Positions 22,846-34,528 are shown, counted from the first letter of the stretch. The stretch is DNA of 64,000 nucleotides from Simmondsia chinensis (GCA_018398585.1 JAGTTD010000001.1:1614501-1678500), one strand, 5' to 3'. Translations and numbers: made by a program. Notes: a model not told the origin generated them from the letters alone.

Positions 22846-23836
22846 TTTTTAGAAATAATAAATAGGATTCTGATCTTTTTGAATTATTAAAAAGGCCCCT
22901 AAGTTTTTATTGTATCAATAAAAAGGTCCCTCTCAAGCGTGATGACATCATTTCCCATCAATGGAGCTGACATAGCAATTGCTTTTTATTAGTACTACAA
23001 TAAAATGAACTAAAGTACGCTTCAACGCCTTTTTAGTACTTTATAAGCATAAAATTTGAGATGTTGTGTTATATAGAAGCCATCTATTTTCTCTTAATTT
23101 GTTTTAAGATATAGTTATTAAAGGCTATTTTTTTTCATTTTACTATTGTACTAATAAAACCACCTGAACCTTCGGGAGGAGATGACCTTAGATAGGGCCC
23201 AATGGAGGGTTAGTATAGGGGTTATAGATGCTCCAGTTGGAGTAGGGTAGTCTAGATTATTAGTGCTAGACCGTGTTATCCTCCTGGCGCACTTAGGTTG
23301 CGTACTTGCTCCCATGAGCTGCTACATACATGCATGCATGCATACTTGCCTACCTATCATTTGATTTTTGATCATTTGATTTTCTGCTTGATTTATGTTT
23401 GATGTGGCTTGCTTGGTGTCTTATGTCTTGGGTCTTGTGTGCTTTGGGTCTGTTGTCTTGACCGCTTTGTTGCTCTCCTGTTGCCAGGTCACATGCTCTT
23501 GGCGGTGGACCAATATCTCAGGCTGGGGGTCCTCGGAAATAGCCTCTCTTCAGGGTAGTCCTTTGAAGGGGGAAGGCTGCGTACATCTACCCTCCCCAGA
23601 CCCTGCTATTGCGGGAGCCCTTTGAGGCGCTGGGTTTATTGTTGTTACTGTATTGTACTAATAAAAACACAGCTGTCACATCAGCTCTGTCCGCTAAAAA
23701 TGACATCATCAAGCCAGAAAGAAGCCTTTTTATTAATGCAACAAAAATTTAGTGACCTTTTTATTAATGCAATAAAAACTAAGGAACTTTTTTAATAATT
23801 TAAAAAATCAAGGTCCTTTTTATTATCTTAGTAAGT
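22846..23836. mobile_element. Foldback element with long inverted arms, interrupted by a LINE
   Basis: The left arm (about 22846-22998) and right arm (about 23667-23836) are imperfect inverted repeats. Both contain, in mirrored order, ttattaaaaaggcccctaag-like and aataaaaaggtccct blocks, a gatgacatcattt block and gagctgacat/gagctgatgt. Non-coding. The RTE-like LINE at 23160-23650 sits inside it. Confidence 0.65.
23160..23650 (+). mobile_element. RTE-like LINE 3' end sharing its tail with the SINEs
   Basis: Flanked by an exact 16-bp target duplication tattgtactaataaaa (23144-23159 and 23651-23666). Near its 5' end (about 23179-23247) one frame reads EMTLDRAQWRVSIGVI then a stop; this DRAQWR-type ending resembles the C-terminus of RTE-clade reverse transcriptases (inference from memory of the family). 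Next comes about 280 bp of 3' UTR, then 23527-23650 aligns with the last 120 bp of the SINEs (cagcctctcggcag-type block, aaggctgcgtacatctaccc, gcgggagcc, ctgggtttattgttgtt). It is therefore a good candidate for the partner LINE family that supplied and moves the SINE tail. Confidence 0.75.
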
Positions 23837-23839
23837 GTT

Positions 23840-25315
23840 GTGAATTCGGGCCCTAAATCAGACCCGAACTCAACTCGAAAACAGAATCTTGTCCCAGCAC
23901 TAAGCAACCAAAACCCACAAACATAACTAATGCGAAAATAAAACCAGAAATAGTAAAAAACGACGAGGTTCTATATAAGGAGCCCTTAGATCACAGCCTG
24001 GAGGCAGTTTTAGTCTTCTAATTTTACATTATTATTTTAATTTTTTTTCTACTTCTTTGTTGAGAACTTGATTGAAGTAATTTTTTCACTATTTTTATTA
24101 GCTTTAGCAAAAATTTAGCGAAGGCTGTTGAATCCTTTTTTTTTTTCTTCTAATAATTTGGTGATTCACATCAATGTTTAATGTAATTGATGTTTTTTTA
24201 GCCAAAATACTGTAGAATAATGATGAAAGATGAGTAATAATTCAGTTTTTCATCCTAACAGATATAGTATTGTAAAATACACGAGCTCATAAAATGACAA
24301 CAGACTAAACAATGCATTGATATACTAAGCTACACCTCATAGTTAACTCATAAGACTTATACTCAATTACTACGATTATATTCTCTTTAGGATTATACAA
24401 AACTCGTCATTTAATTAACAGATCGTCGTTCCAAGGTCAAACTAAGCATTAGACAAATGTTTGCCTAACAAACGATCACATGTTGTCAACATGTAGTTTA
24501 TCTTATAAATATAAAAAATCACTATTCAAGAACGCATCCAAGACTACTCCCTGAAAAGAAAAGTATGCAACTTTTCAACTTGCATGTTAAAAGATCCCAT
24601 CTAAAACCAACAACCACACGTTAGCTTTTTCAAATGCTAAGTTGTACTACCATTCATTGTAGGCGAGTCTTTTGAGGGTGTTTGTCCTTTTGTTCAAGTG
24701 CTTTGAGTTTGTCTACCGTCTCGTCGAAGTTCGTTCTTTTTTTATGGATATTTATCGATCTCTCGTGTTTTTTTGGGTCGTTTTGTTTCGATGTTGCGAG
24801 CTTTTTGGAGTTTTTTTGGCCTCTCTTAGTCTTGTCGAGTTTATATTGTTGGGGTATCTAATGTTCGTCCTTATCTATGTTCTTTGTCTTGTACCGACTT
24901 TACTATGGGAAGAAAACTTGGTTAGGTTCAAATATACAACTACTCCATACTTTAATAATTAAACAAGTGTTTAAAAAATTTATATATATGATATATGGGT
25001 ATTAATAGCATGATAAAATATAGTTAGATTATAAAAAATAATATTACACATTTTTTTACATGCTAGTGTAATCGAGTATATAATTGATCTGATACATAAA
25101 TTACGTGCACGTAATATTACTCTTTATTTATTTAATTACATGTTACTTAATTTATTATTTTGGATTGATTACAACAAATGTGTGATTAGAACTAATCCAT
25201 TTTTTAGTTAAATCAAAGCCAAAATGTAGGAGTTTGTTTTTTTGTGTTTGGAAGCAAACACTTTCTAAGTAATACAAAACTGGCCAGTCTCCGATTTGTC
25301 CCAATCATTGGGGTG
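23840..25315. other. Intergenic, AT-rich
   Basis: No gene. 24660-24910 is T/G-rich pyrimidine-heavy sequence (tgtttgtccttttgttc, cgttttgtttcgatgttgcg) that could be another LINE 3' UTR, but no tail or duplication supports it. Confidence 0.35.
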
Positions 25316-25320
25316 GTAGT

Positions 25321-26075
25321 TGTTAGAAAAATTCAGAAAATACTAGCAAAAACTTGCAACCGGGTATCCAAACGATATCAGGTGTTGAGGCATGTGATCA
25401 CTATCCTTAAGGCTTATTTCGGTTTACGAAATATCCTCAGGGATACAACAACTACCAAATATGGAGTGAAGATGTGTATGGGGAGAGATTGATAAAGATG
25501 TAAAGAGATTGGTCAGATTTATAGACAACACACCTTTGAAAATTTCCACAAGAACACAAGAACAAAGTGATGAAGTTCTTCAATTTCTCTCTTATGATTT
25601 TCTCTACAAATTCATGTAAACTTTTTTTTTTATCAAAAGAGTGGGGAATATCTCTGTATATTATATCAGAGTCCAGTCCCAAAACGAAAAGCCTTAACAT
25701 ATAAAAAGAACCGGGAAGAAACCGCACAGAAAACCGTCAAAAACGACCTGTGTGTCGAAGCTGTGTGTCGACACACAGCTTTCACACAGCTTTCTGTAAG
25801 CCTGTGTGTCGACACACAGGTTTCCTTCGTGCGCTACTGTAATGGGCTGTGTGTTGACACACGGACCATGTGTGTCAACACATAACTGTCTTCCCTGCGT
25901 TCTGTAGGATTTTGTGTTGACACACATGGCCCATGTGTCGACACACACCCCCAACAAGCTCTAATCTTTTATACAAGTATCGGAACAACCTCAAATACAT
26001 CTTATACATATATATACAACATTTAACACATTTATATACACATTTGTCAACAAATATTTTGAAAATATACTAACA
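25321..26075 (-). repeat. 3' LTR of copia element 1 (755 bp)
   Basis: TGTTAG...CTAACA ends. Contains a hairpin (atttcg...cgaaat near 25420), an A/T-rich promoter-like zone, and at 25745-25950 a cluster of gtgtgtcgacacaca palindromes. It has fewer complete palindrome units than the 5' LTR, about 25 bp shorter overall. Confidence 0.93.
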
Positions 26076-26643
26076 ATCCCCGACCATTTTCAAAATACAA
26101 CCAATCTCGAAATGACATCTTGTTTAAAGGAGGCCTTATTGTGCATCAACGAGGGTGTCTCACGATTGAACCCTCAGCTAGTGAAAAGACCATACAGTTA
26201 ATCGGATCGAAAATGGTAGACCAAGCTTTGAACCATACAACCCATTTGACTAACCGACTATCTAATCACGCACAAGGCGTACTCCCCATACACACCCTAC
26301 ACCTCCCAGATCGACACATTTATGGCCTTGTGTCCTGTACCCTTCGTGAGTGTTTCAGGGCCAAACCCTTGTCAAAAATCACCCCTTTGAAGCGGCCAAA
26401 CTTCAACACTCACTAAGGTGGACCTCATCGATCATGGCCCCTGCAATGCGACATTCAATAAGTTCTAAAACCAGGTCCATTAAGAGCATTTGCTCATCCT
26501 TCTATAATCACTAACGCAGGTATCAAGCACTTCACACTCGGGATGGAAACAAACTCATTTAGTGCTTGCAGTCACACAGATGACAAGTCTCTCTCATTGA
26601 ACCCGAGACCTAGCGTCATACTAGGCGTCGAGTTGAGGGCCTA

Positions 26644-29600
26644 TCATGGGCGACTAATTATGACAGGTTTCAACCCCATTCCTTCATTTGTTTTGAAAAC
26701 CAAATCTCTAGCCAGGTCTTTAGTAAATGGATCCGCTAGATTCTGACAGGTTCTCATGAAGTCCACAGTGATAACACCTTCCCGAATAAGGTGTCTCACC
26801 ATACTATGTCTCACACCAATGTGTCCGGACTTCCCATTATACACTTCACTGTATGCTTTAGAAAGCGTAGCCTGACTATCACAATGGATAGAAATAGGAG
26901 AAATCGGCTTCGGTCACAAAGGTATCTCATACAAGAGATCCTTTAACCACTCGGCTTCTTTAGCCGCAGAAGCGAGAGCTATAAACTCCGCCGCCATTGT
27001 AGAGTCAGATATGCAAGTTTGTTTCTTGGAACCCCAAGAAACCGCACCCCCACCAAACAGGAATACCCATCCACTTGTGGATGCATGATCCTCCACATTG
27101 GAGATCCAACTTGCATCAGTATATCCTTCCAAAATAGGAGGATACCCAACATAATTGAGACCATAATCCATAGTCTTCTTTAGGTACTTCAGTACCAGGT
27201 GCACTGCATTCCAGTGCAACTTACTCGGTTTGCTGGTATACCTACTCAGCTTTCCAACAGCAAAGGCAATATCAGGCCTAGTGCTTGTCATGGCATACAT
27301 GAGACAGCCAATAGCTCGAGCGTACTCCAATTGTGCCACTGGAGCACCCCCATTCGGTACTAATTTCACACTAGGATCCATTGGTGTGGATATCGGTGCA
27401 CAGTCAAAGAAATGGAACCTTTTCAACACCTTTTCGATATAGTGAGACTGTGTCAAGGAAATGGAATTACCATTCCTTACAATTCTGATACCGAGGATCA
27501 CCTCCGCCTCACCCATGTCTTTCATAGCAAAGTTTTCAGAGAGAAACAGTTTAGTTCTCTCTATTTGTTCCATATCAGTACCGAAAATCAGCATGTCATC
27601 GACATACAAACATATAATGACCCCTTTGCCATTATCAAACTTGCTATAGACACATTTATCTGATTCGTTTATAACGAATCCATTGTTCAATACAACCTGA
27701 TCAAATTTTTGGTACCATTGCTTCGGAGCTTGTTTCATCCCATACAGAGAACGTATGAGTTTACACACTTTTCTCTCTTGGCCCGGAACAACAAACCCTT
27801 CTGGTTGTTCCATGCATACTTCCTCCTCTAGCTCACCATTTAGGAATGCCGTTTTGACATCCATTTGGTGTATCACTAGTTTAAAAATGGAGGCAAGGGC
27901 TATCAATACCCTTATTGTCGATATCCTAGCCACGGGGGCATATGTGTCAAAGTAGTCTAACCCGTGCTTTTGGGTGAACCCTTTTGCCACCAATCGGGCC
28001 TTGAACTTGTCAATCGTTCCATCAACTTTCATCTTCTTTTTGAAGATCCATTTGCACCCGATTGGCTTACTTCCTCGTGGAAGGTCCACAAGGATCCAGG
28101 TATTATTACCTAAAATGGAATCCATTTCATCGTTTACAGCCTCTTTCCAAAACGAGGCATCATGAGACCTCATTGCCTCATCAAACATCATAGGATCAGC
28201 TTCCATGACGCAACAATATGGAACCACTTGGTCCACATCGTTTCTGGAACCTTCTACCAAATACGTGTAGAAGTCCGAACCGAAGGATTTCTCCTTCCTT
28301 GCTCTCTTACTCCTTCGGAGTTCTAGAGCACTATCAGGGACATTCTCCCTCTCATGACGAACAATGTCATTAGACACTTGCGTGTTAATCTCAACCGGTA
28401 CATAATCCCTCGGTCTAGGGATAGAAGTAAACCGATTCTCATCAAATATTGCATCTCTCGATTCTATTATCGTATTTACATTGATATAATCATTAGGTTC
28501 AACAATATAGAACCGATTTGCCTTACTATGAGACGCATAACCCACAAAGATGCAATCAATGCCTCTTTCACCTGATTTTTTCCGTTTAGGTTCAGGGACT
28601 CTAACAACTGCCCTACACCCCCACACTTTTAGGTAATCTAAATTAGGGGCTCGTTTGTTCCACAACTCATATGGAGTTATTTTATTTCTCTTGTTTGGAA
28701 CTCTATTTAATATGTGACAGGCCGTTAACATAGCCTCACCCCAAAATCCATCACTGAGACCGGAATAAGATAACATGGAATTAACCATCTCAGTTAGAGT
28801 CCGGTTTTTCCTCTCAGCCACGCCATTTTGTTGTGGCGTATAAGGTGCAGTTATTTCATGTATTATTCCCGTGGATTCAAAATATTTAGGATCGTAGTAT
28901 TCGCCACCACGATCCGACCTTAAACGCTTGAGGAAGGTTTCACAGTGTAATTCAGATTCTGCTTTATATGCTTTAAACCTATCAAGCGAGTCGTCTTTGT
29001 TACTTATCAAATAAACATAACAAAATCTTGAATAATCATCAATAAATGTGACAAAGTAATTCTTTCCACCCAAACTCGATGTTCGCTTGAAGTCACATAA
29101 GTCACTATGGACTAGATCAAGTAGATTAGTCTCTCTTTACACAGAAGCAAATGGAGATTTCGTTATTTTTGTTAGCATACACGTCTTACACTTGTCAACA
29201 ACTTTATCTATGTGAGGAATCAACGAAGAATTATCCATTTCATGTAATCTACGAAAATTCACATGACCTAGTCTATAATGCCATAAAAACGACGAATCAA
29301 GCATATAAACAGAATCAACGATCTTATTATTAACATTTAGTTTAAACATACCATTACATAGGTATCCTTTCCCAACAAATACACCACCCTTTGACAAAAT
29401 AAACTTGTCAACCTCAAAGACCAACTTGAACCCAAACCTATTCAACAGGCCACCCGATACAAGATTCTTCTTAACATCAGGAGCGAAGCATACATCGGTT
29501 AAAGTAAGGGTTTTTTCGGATGTGAAAAGTATGTCAATTTTTCCCTTCCCTTTAACCGGTACCGACGCCCCATTTCCCATGAACAACTCAGTTCCGTTGT

Positions 29601-29718
29601 CCATGGGCTCAAAAGTGGAGAAGAACCCCCTATCCTTACATACATGCTTCGTGGCCCCCGAGTCAATCCACCAAGAATTATCACTCTCGATTAGACTGAC
29701 TTCCGAAATCATCGCCAC
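26644..29718 (-). pseudogene. Copia 1 pol (protease, integrase, RT, RNase H), with stops
   Basis: 29718-29137 encodes the aspartic protease (WWIDSGATKHVC) and the pre-integrase zinc-binding region (WHYRLGH...CKTC). 29073-26914 encodes the integrase core (FIDDYSR, RSDRGGEY, QQNGVAERKNRT), the reverse transcriptase (WKEAVNDEMDS start, catalytic LYVDD) and RNase H (GYTDASW, DSTMAAEFIAL). 26844-26644 is the RNase H tail (DSQATL and HIGVRHSMVRHLI region). The three blocks share one frame but are separated by in-frame stops at 29137-29139 and 26914-26916. A third stop at 29731-29733 separates it from gag. Products would act in the cytoplasmic virus-like particle if expressed. Confidence 0.92.
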
Positions 29719-29730
29719 GAACCTCTCGTT

Positions 29731-30517
29731 CTAATTTTTAGTGCGATGATCAAGCCCCTTGCCTTTGTTCTTTTTAAGGCGATAACAGTCTTTTCGCATA
29801 TGACCGGGCTTCTGACACTCCCAACAAACAACTTTCGGCCTCTTGTGCTTATTGTTCTTTTGGAAGTGTCCGGTTCTCTTTGGTCCCTTACTAGATTGGC
29901 CTTCCTCTGCGACGTTGATTTTACCAACATCACTCGGCCGGTCTTTGTTGTCATCTTGCACACTGTAACCTTCCTCAATACGTAAATGGTTAGCGAGTTC
30001 CTCAATTGACATATCCTCCTTCTTATGTTTTAAATTTTTCTTTACATCTTTCCAAGAGGGAGGAAGTTTGTCAATTAAGGAAGAAACAACGATTGTGTCG
30101 TCGATATTCATGTTATGTTGTTTAAAATTATTTAATATACGTTCTATTTCATGGAATTGCTCCATGACAAGACGACCATCAATCATCCTATAATTATTAA
30201 ATTGACTAACCAAGAATTTTTTGCTTGTTGCATCCTCGGCCATGTAACGAGCCTCAAGTGCGTCCAGAGTAAATGTCAAACAAGGCATCGATCATCCCAT
30301 TCAAGATGTGCCCTCTACAAATGTAATCATCGTTTTCCCACTTCAGTCTTGCCCTTTGCTCGGCTAGCGTTTCTTCCTCCTCGGAAACGGGGGATAGAGA
30401 CGGTGTATTCAGGACATACACCACATTCAGCGTTGTTATGAGAAAATGTATCTTCCTCTGCCACCGTCGAAAATTTCCCCCATCAAACCGGTCCAATTTC
30501 ACAAAATTGGATGTCAT
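29731..30517 (-). pseudogene. Copia 1 gag, frameshifted
   Basis: Two overlapping frames. 30517-30254 gives the gag N-terminus (FVKLDRFDGGNFRRWQRKIH). 30288-29731 gives the rest (DALEARYMAED, VSSLIDKLPPSWKD) with the CCHC nucleic-acid-binding knuckle CWECQKPGHMRKDC followed by a lysine-rich end. A frameshift near 30254-30288 separates them, so no full gag is made. The knuckle is intact. Confidence 0.9.
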
Positions 30518-30568
30518 CTCCCTTAATGATGAAGCTATAACCCAAACCAGAAAGCTAAGCCTTAAGAT

Positions 30569-31348
30569 TGTTAGAAAAATTCAGAAAATACTTGCAAAAA
30601 CCTTACAACCGGGTATCCAAACGATCTCAGGTGTTGAGGCGTGTGATCACTATCCTTAAGGCTTATTTCGGTATACGAAATATCCTCGGGGATACAACAA
30701 CTACCAAATATGGAGTGAATATGTGTATGGGGAGAGATTGATAAAGATATAAAGAGATTGGTCAGATTTATAGACAACACACCTTTGGAAATTTTCACAA
30801 GAACACAAGAATAAAGTGATGAAGTTCTTCAATTTCTCTCTTATGATTTTCTGTACAAATTCATGTAAACTTTTTTTTTTTTTTATCAAAAGAGTGGGGA
30901 ATATCTCTGTATATTATATCAGAGTCCAGTCCCAAAACGAAGAGCCTTAACATATAAAAAGAACCGGGAAGAAACCGCACAGAAAATCGTAAAAAACGAC
31001 CTGTGTGTCGACACACAGATCGACACACAGCTTTCACACAGCTTTCTGTAAGCCTGTGTGTCGACACACAATTTCTGTGTGTCGACACACAGGTTTCCTT
31101 CGTGCGCTACTGTAATGGGCTGTGTGTTGACACACGGGCCATGTATGTCAACACACAGCTGTCTTCCCTGCGTTCTGTAGGATTTTGTGTCGACACACAT
31201 GGCTCATGTGTCGACACACACCCCCAACAAGCTCTAATCTTTTATACAAGTATCGGAACAACCTCAAATACTTCTTATACATATATATACAACATTTAAC
31301 ACATTTATATACACATTTGTCAACAAATATTTTGAAAGTACACTAACA
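30569..31348 (-). repeat. 5' LTR of copia element 1 (780 bp), palindrome-rich
   Basis: TGTTAG...CTAACA ends. 31000-31225 holds about seven units built on the palindrome tgtgtgtcgacacaca, some exact and some with one or two changes (tgtgttgacacac, atgtatgtcaacacac), at 20-45-bp spacing. On the minus strand this cluster is in the upstream (U3) part of the LTR, where plant copia elements carry their enhancers. Confidence 0.93.
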
Positions 31349-31353
31349 GTAGT

Positions 31354-32234
31354 TGGCCAAACCCGATACGCAAGTTTGAACCCGACATCCCCTACCTCAG
31401 ACATTACCGATGTAAAAAAAAAAATAAAATTCTAGTACAAAATTATTTATTAAATGTTTAAATGAAATTTGTACACGGGGCATGCATGCATTGAACATTG
31501 TGCACTAGAATTTAGTTTTTTTGAAGAGAAGGAAAAACACAGAAAAAGAATTAAAAAATTAAAAATGACGACATGAATGTCATTTGGGTGAATCTCTTTC
31601 TTTGGAAGGTAGTTTTGGAAATGTTTCAAAAACTTCTTAAAAATTTTTTGTGTCACACTTAATGCTAACACCGTTAACGTTTCGTCAAATAAAATGTCGC
31701 GTTCGGGGTATAAATTCATCAAAATACCAAGGTTAACTTAATTAATTAAATTATATTAAATAATGTATTTTACAAATGATAAAATTACCCTTAACCTTTG
31801 AATTCGGAAAATTGTTAAGGGTTCAACACACTACTACAGGCTTTTGCCACCGAAACAATTTTTAGATTTTTTTTCATTTGTAAACTTGTTTATAATTCAT
31901 TAATAAAAATACAAGTTTTATTAAGGGTAGTTTGATAATTTTATATTTATTTTAATGGAAAGTTAATGATATTAACATTAAGTGTGACATTAAAATTTTT
32001 TTTAAAAGTTAATGTGTGACTTTAAAAATTTAACGATTAGATTTTGGTCATTGGCTCACCGAAAGAGGAAACAATAGATTTATGTAATCAATTGGAGATC
32101 CTCTTTTTATGGTAAACCTCTCACTAATTATTTCTCATCAAATCTCCGACACTTGACCCTCTAATTTCACACATTTTTCACTTCCCCCCAAAAAAAAAAA
32201 TTTCGTTTTTCGTTACGAATCAATCCCAATTTCC
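31354..32234. other. Intergenic and promoter of the small gene at 32235
   Basis: AT-rich; 31560-32030 has several tracts repeated in mirrored form (taaagtcacacattaac-like phrases on both strands) that may be a decayed foldback element. The last 80 bp before the ATG are pyrimidine-rich (cacttccccccaaaa, tttcgtttttcgtt) like a plant 5' UTR. No clear TATA box. Confidence 0.4.
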
Positions 32235-33744
32235 ATGGCCCAGTCAAGGCGAACGATAAATGGTGTGATCATCAGTGTCTACGTCGAATCACAAGCCACC
32301 AGATCGTTTCAATCGAAGGTGAGATCGAGATCGAGATCAAGATCGAATGGCTATGATCGTCGCGCTCAGCTACTTGCATATGCTAGAGAGCTACGTGAGA
32401 CTGGGCCTCTTCAGGATCAAGAGCCTACCACAACTTCAACTTCCATGCCTAAGGTAAATCATATAATGTTAATCTCTAGTTATATTAAATAACTCGGCTT
32501 TTAGGATGAATTTTGTTAGAGTATAAAACTATTTGTTGATCTCTACCCAAAAGCTTAAGCTTTTGGAGAACAGACGGTGGTTTCTCCCAGTTACAAGCAA
32601 TTAGTTACCATTGCAATAACATTGTTCAACCTATGGTGTTATTTGATACGAGATATATATATTGAAGGCAAGAAAAAGATAATCAAATTTATATGGTTTG
32701 GTTTAAGGATACATTCACAGAGTGTAGTAGAATAATTTCACTGTATTTGAGAAAGATTGCATAAGACATCTCAAAGTTATAATGTTGCTTAGGATACACA
32801 ACCAAATGTACATAGTTTGTCAGTGCCTGCATCCACACACTAAACCTTGATGTATCATGGGATGAAATTGGATTGGCCCAATCATTTATTCTATAAACAA
32901 GGCTTAATGCAAATCAAACTCTACCCACATACCAACGAGAATCCGAAAAGAGTGGGCTCATATGGTGAGGGATGTGGACTTTAAGAAGTGCTGACTCTTG
33001 GTTCAAATTTTGCTATTAGGTGCATCATTAGCACACCCACTAGGTTTATGAGCCGTAACTTGCCTCATTGTATGTCGAGGAACCTCCTACTGGGTTGTGC
33101 ATACAACTCAGAGATAATCGAGGTGCTCAAAAAACTCTGAAGGTTGTTTGTCAGAAATGATTTTCCTAATTCTTCTTGTTTCATAAGCTCGGTTTTAGTT
33201 GGGGTAGGTCTTCTTGGGTCTATGTCAGAATAACACCTTTCTGCTTTCATCTGGATTTCTTTGTGATGCTTCCACTTGCACTCTTTTGCCTTTTCTAAGG
33301 GTCACTAATTATCAGGGGGGGGAAAAAAAAAAAGAAGCTCAACTTTAACTATCCAATATCACGAGATTCATACTATATCACGGTTTGTAACATATGTTTG
33401 ATTGAGCAGAAAAGAAAATGGGCGGTACCTTTGAGAAAACTCCGCCATTCAATTCGTCGGATTTGGAGAAAGCCTAAAAGGGAATGGAGATATGAAACCA
33501 TCGAGACAGAAGGCCAAAGCAAGCGCTATAAATCTTGCCATCCTCGAAACTACGACTTTAGAAAAGCTTTAAAGGTTTGCATTTCAGGACACAATTCTCT
33601 ACAAATCGATGTGGAATCTAAATTTTACGTATCAACGAAATATGAATCAATTATATGTTGAATTGAACTCTCTGCTTTCTATCTTTGCAGAAACTAAACA
33701 CTTTTTTGAAAGATTTGGCTAGCAGATTGAAGTGCAACAAATGA
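32235..33744 (+). CDS. Small basic protein, unknown function, three exons, 145 aa
   Basis: Exons 32235-32453, 33410-33574 and 33691-33744. All introns are GT-AG (AAG|gtaaat...gcag|A; AAG|gtttgc...tgcag|A) and phase 0, and the last frame ends cleanly at TGA. The product is strongly basic: a Ser/Arg run (KVRSRSRSRSNGYDRR, about residues 28-43), a predicted helix (AQLLAYARELRE), a Thr/Ser linker, a Trp/Arg-rich segment (RHSIRRIWRKPKREWRYETI) and a helical C-terminus (LNTFLKDLASRLKCNK). I recognise no family. There is no signal peptide or membrane segment; the basic runs could direct it to the nucleus or bind nucleic acid, which is inference. The gene model rests on splice sites and frame, not on homology. 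It lies tail-to-tail with the DUF1644 gene, with only repeats between. Confidence 0.6.
33190..33335 (+). repeat. LINE 3'-end-like segment in intron 1 of the small gene
   Basis: T-rich sequence ending gggtcactaattatc, then a G run and A run at about 33317-33336. The cactaattatc plus poly-A end matches the other LINE ends; the G run before the A run is unusual. No target duplication found. Confidence 0.45.
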
Positions 33745-33964
33745 GTCCAGCTTCACCCTGGTCGTGAAATTATAGGCACAAAGCGACAGATCTTGTTGTG
33801 ACTTGAGGCGAATGGTGCTCGCAATTTGATGTATGATAACGCACATCACAAGTGAATTAGAAAGGTTTTGTAGTGGGGTTCAAATATTTTCAAACTGCAG
33901 AAGTTGGCATGTGATATTTTACAACAAATATATACGTGTCTCTCTGTGTGTATATATATGTATA

Positions 33965-34205
33965 TATTCTATAATTAGCGACAAAAGCCGAGGAACAAAA
34001 ACAGTCACACTCATAGGAGAGAGGCTTGAACCAACCCGCAAAAAAAAATAAATATTAAAAAGCTACCCCATGCCGAAAAGACAGAACCCCCATGATAACA
34101 CCAACTAAAAAAAAAAAAAAAACACAACCATTCACAAATACCCCACATGACAAATGAGCCAAGCACAAACAAAACCTGGGACCACTCGAAGAACAATCAC
34201 CATCT
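33965..34205 (-). mobile_element. L1-type LINE 3' end, putative
   Basis: On the minus strand it ends ggcttttgtcgctaattata followed by an AT-rich tail. Both flanks are TATA-repeat DNA (33945-33970 and 34221-34240), so a target duplication cannot be told from the microsatellite. Confidence 0.55.
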
Positions 34206-34379
34206 GCTGGCCTACAACACCATATATATATATATATATGTAACTTCAAACTGAAAAAAAGGATAAGGCATAATAATGCAACTAAAAGATAATAGTTAGT
34301 TGTTGGAAGAAACCTAAATATAATACAACAGAACTCGAATTTCACTCGACTCTTAACACAAATCACCATTCTAAGTAAA

Positions 34380-34528
34380 GCAACATACCCAGTGCCCTCA
34401 AGACTCCCGCCTAAGCAGAGTCTGGGGGGCGGATGTACACAGCCTTCCCCCTTCAGAATATTACCCCTGAAGGAGAGGCTGTTTCCGAGTGCTCTTAACC
34501 TGAGGATGAGGACTTCCTAGTAGATTAG
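34380..34528 (-). mobile_element. 5S-headed SINE, copy I, truncated within the 5S part
   Basis: Minus strand: shared tail, linker, then the start of the 5S part (aacctgaggatgaggacttc, ctagtaga) cut off at the right end. Exact 13-bp target duplication cattctaagtaaa at 34367-34379 and 34529-34541. Confidence 0.88.

Larger units (their letters stand above)
25321..31348 (-). mobile_element. Copia LTR retrotransposon 1, complete but inactivated
   Basis: A 6.0-kb element bounded by LTRs that begin TGTTAG and end CTAACA. It is flanked by the exact 5-bp target duplication GTAGT (25316-25320 and 31349-31353). The internal order on the minus strand is gag, protease, integrase, reverse transcriptase, RNase H, the copia order. 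Over the first 300 bp the two LTRs differ at roughly 13-14 sites by eye, about 95-96% identity, so the insertion is moderately old. The frame is broken by a gag frameshift and three in-frame stops, so it cannot move on its own. Just inside the 5' LTR there is no TGGTATCAGAGC-type methionine-tRNA primer site. A purine-rich tract lies inside the 3' LTR (just right of 26075). Confidence 0.95.

Noticed and set aside
25694..25957. Cys/His-rich open frames over the LTR palindromes (also 30861-31299)
   Set aside because: They are translations of the tgtgtgtcgacacaca repeats within LTRs, not genes.
31000..31225. CRISPR-like array
   Set aside because: The spacing is irregular, units are self-palindromic and vary, and the array lies inside a plant LTR.
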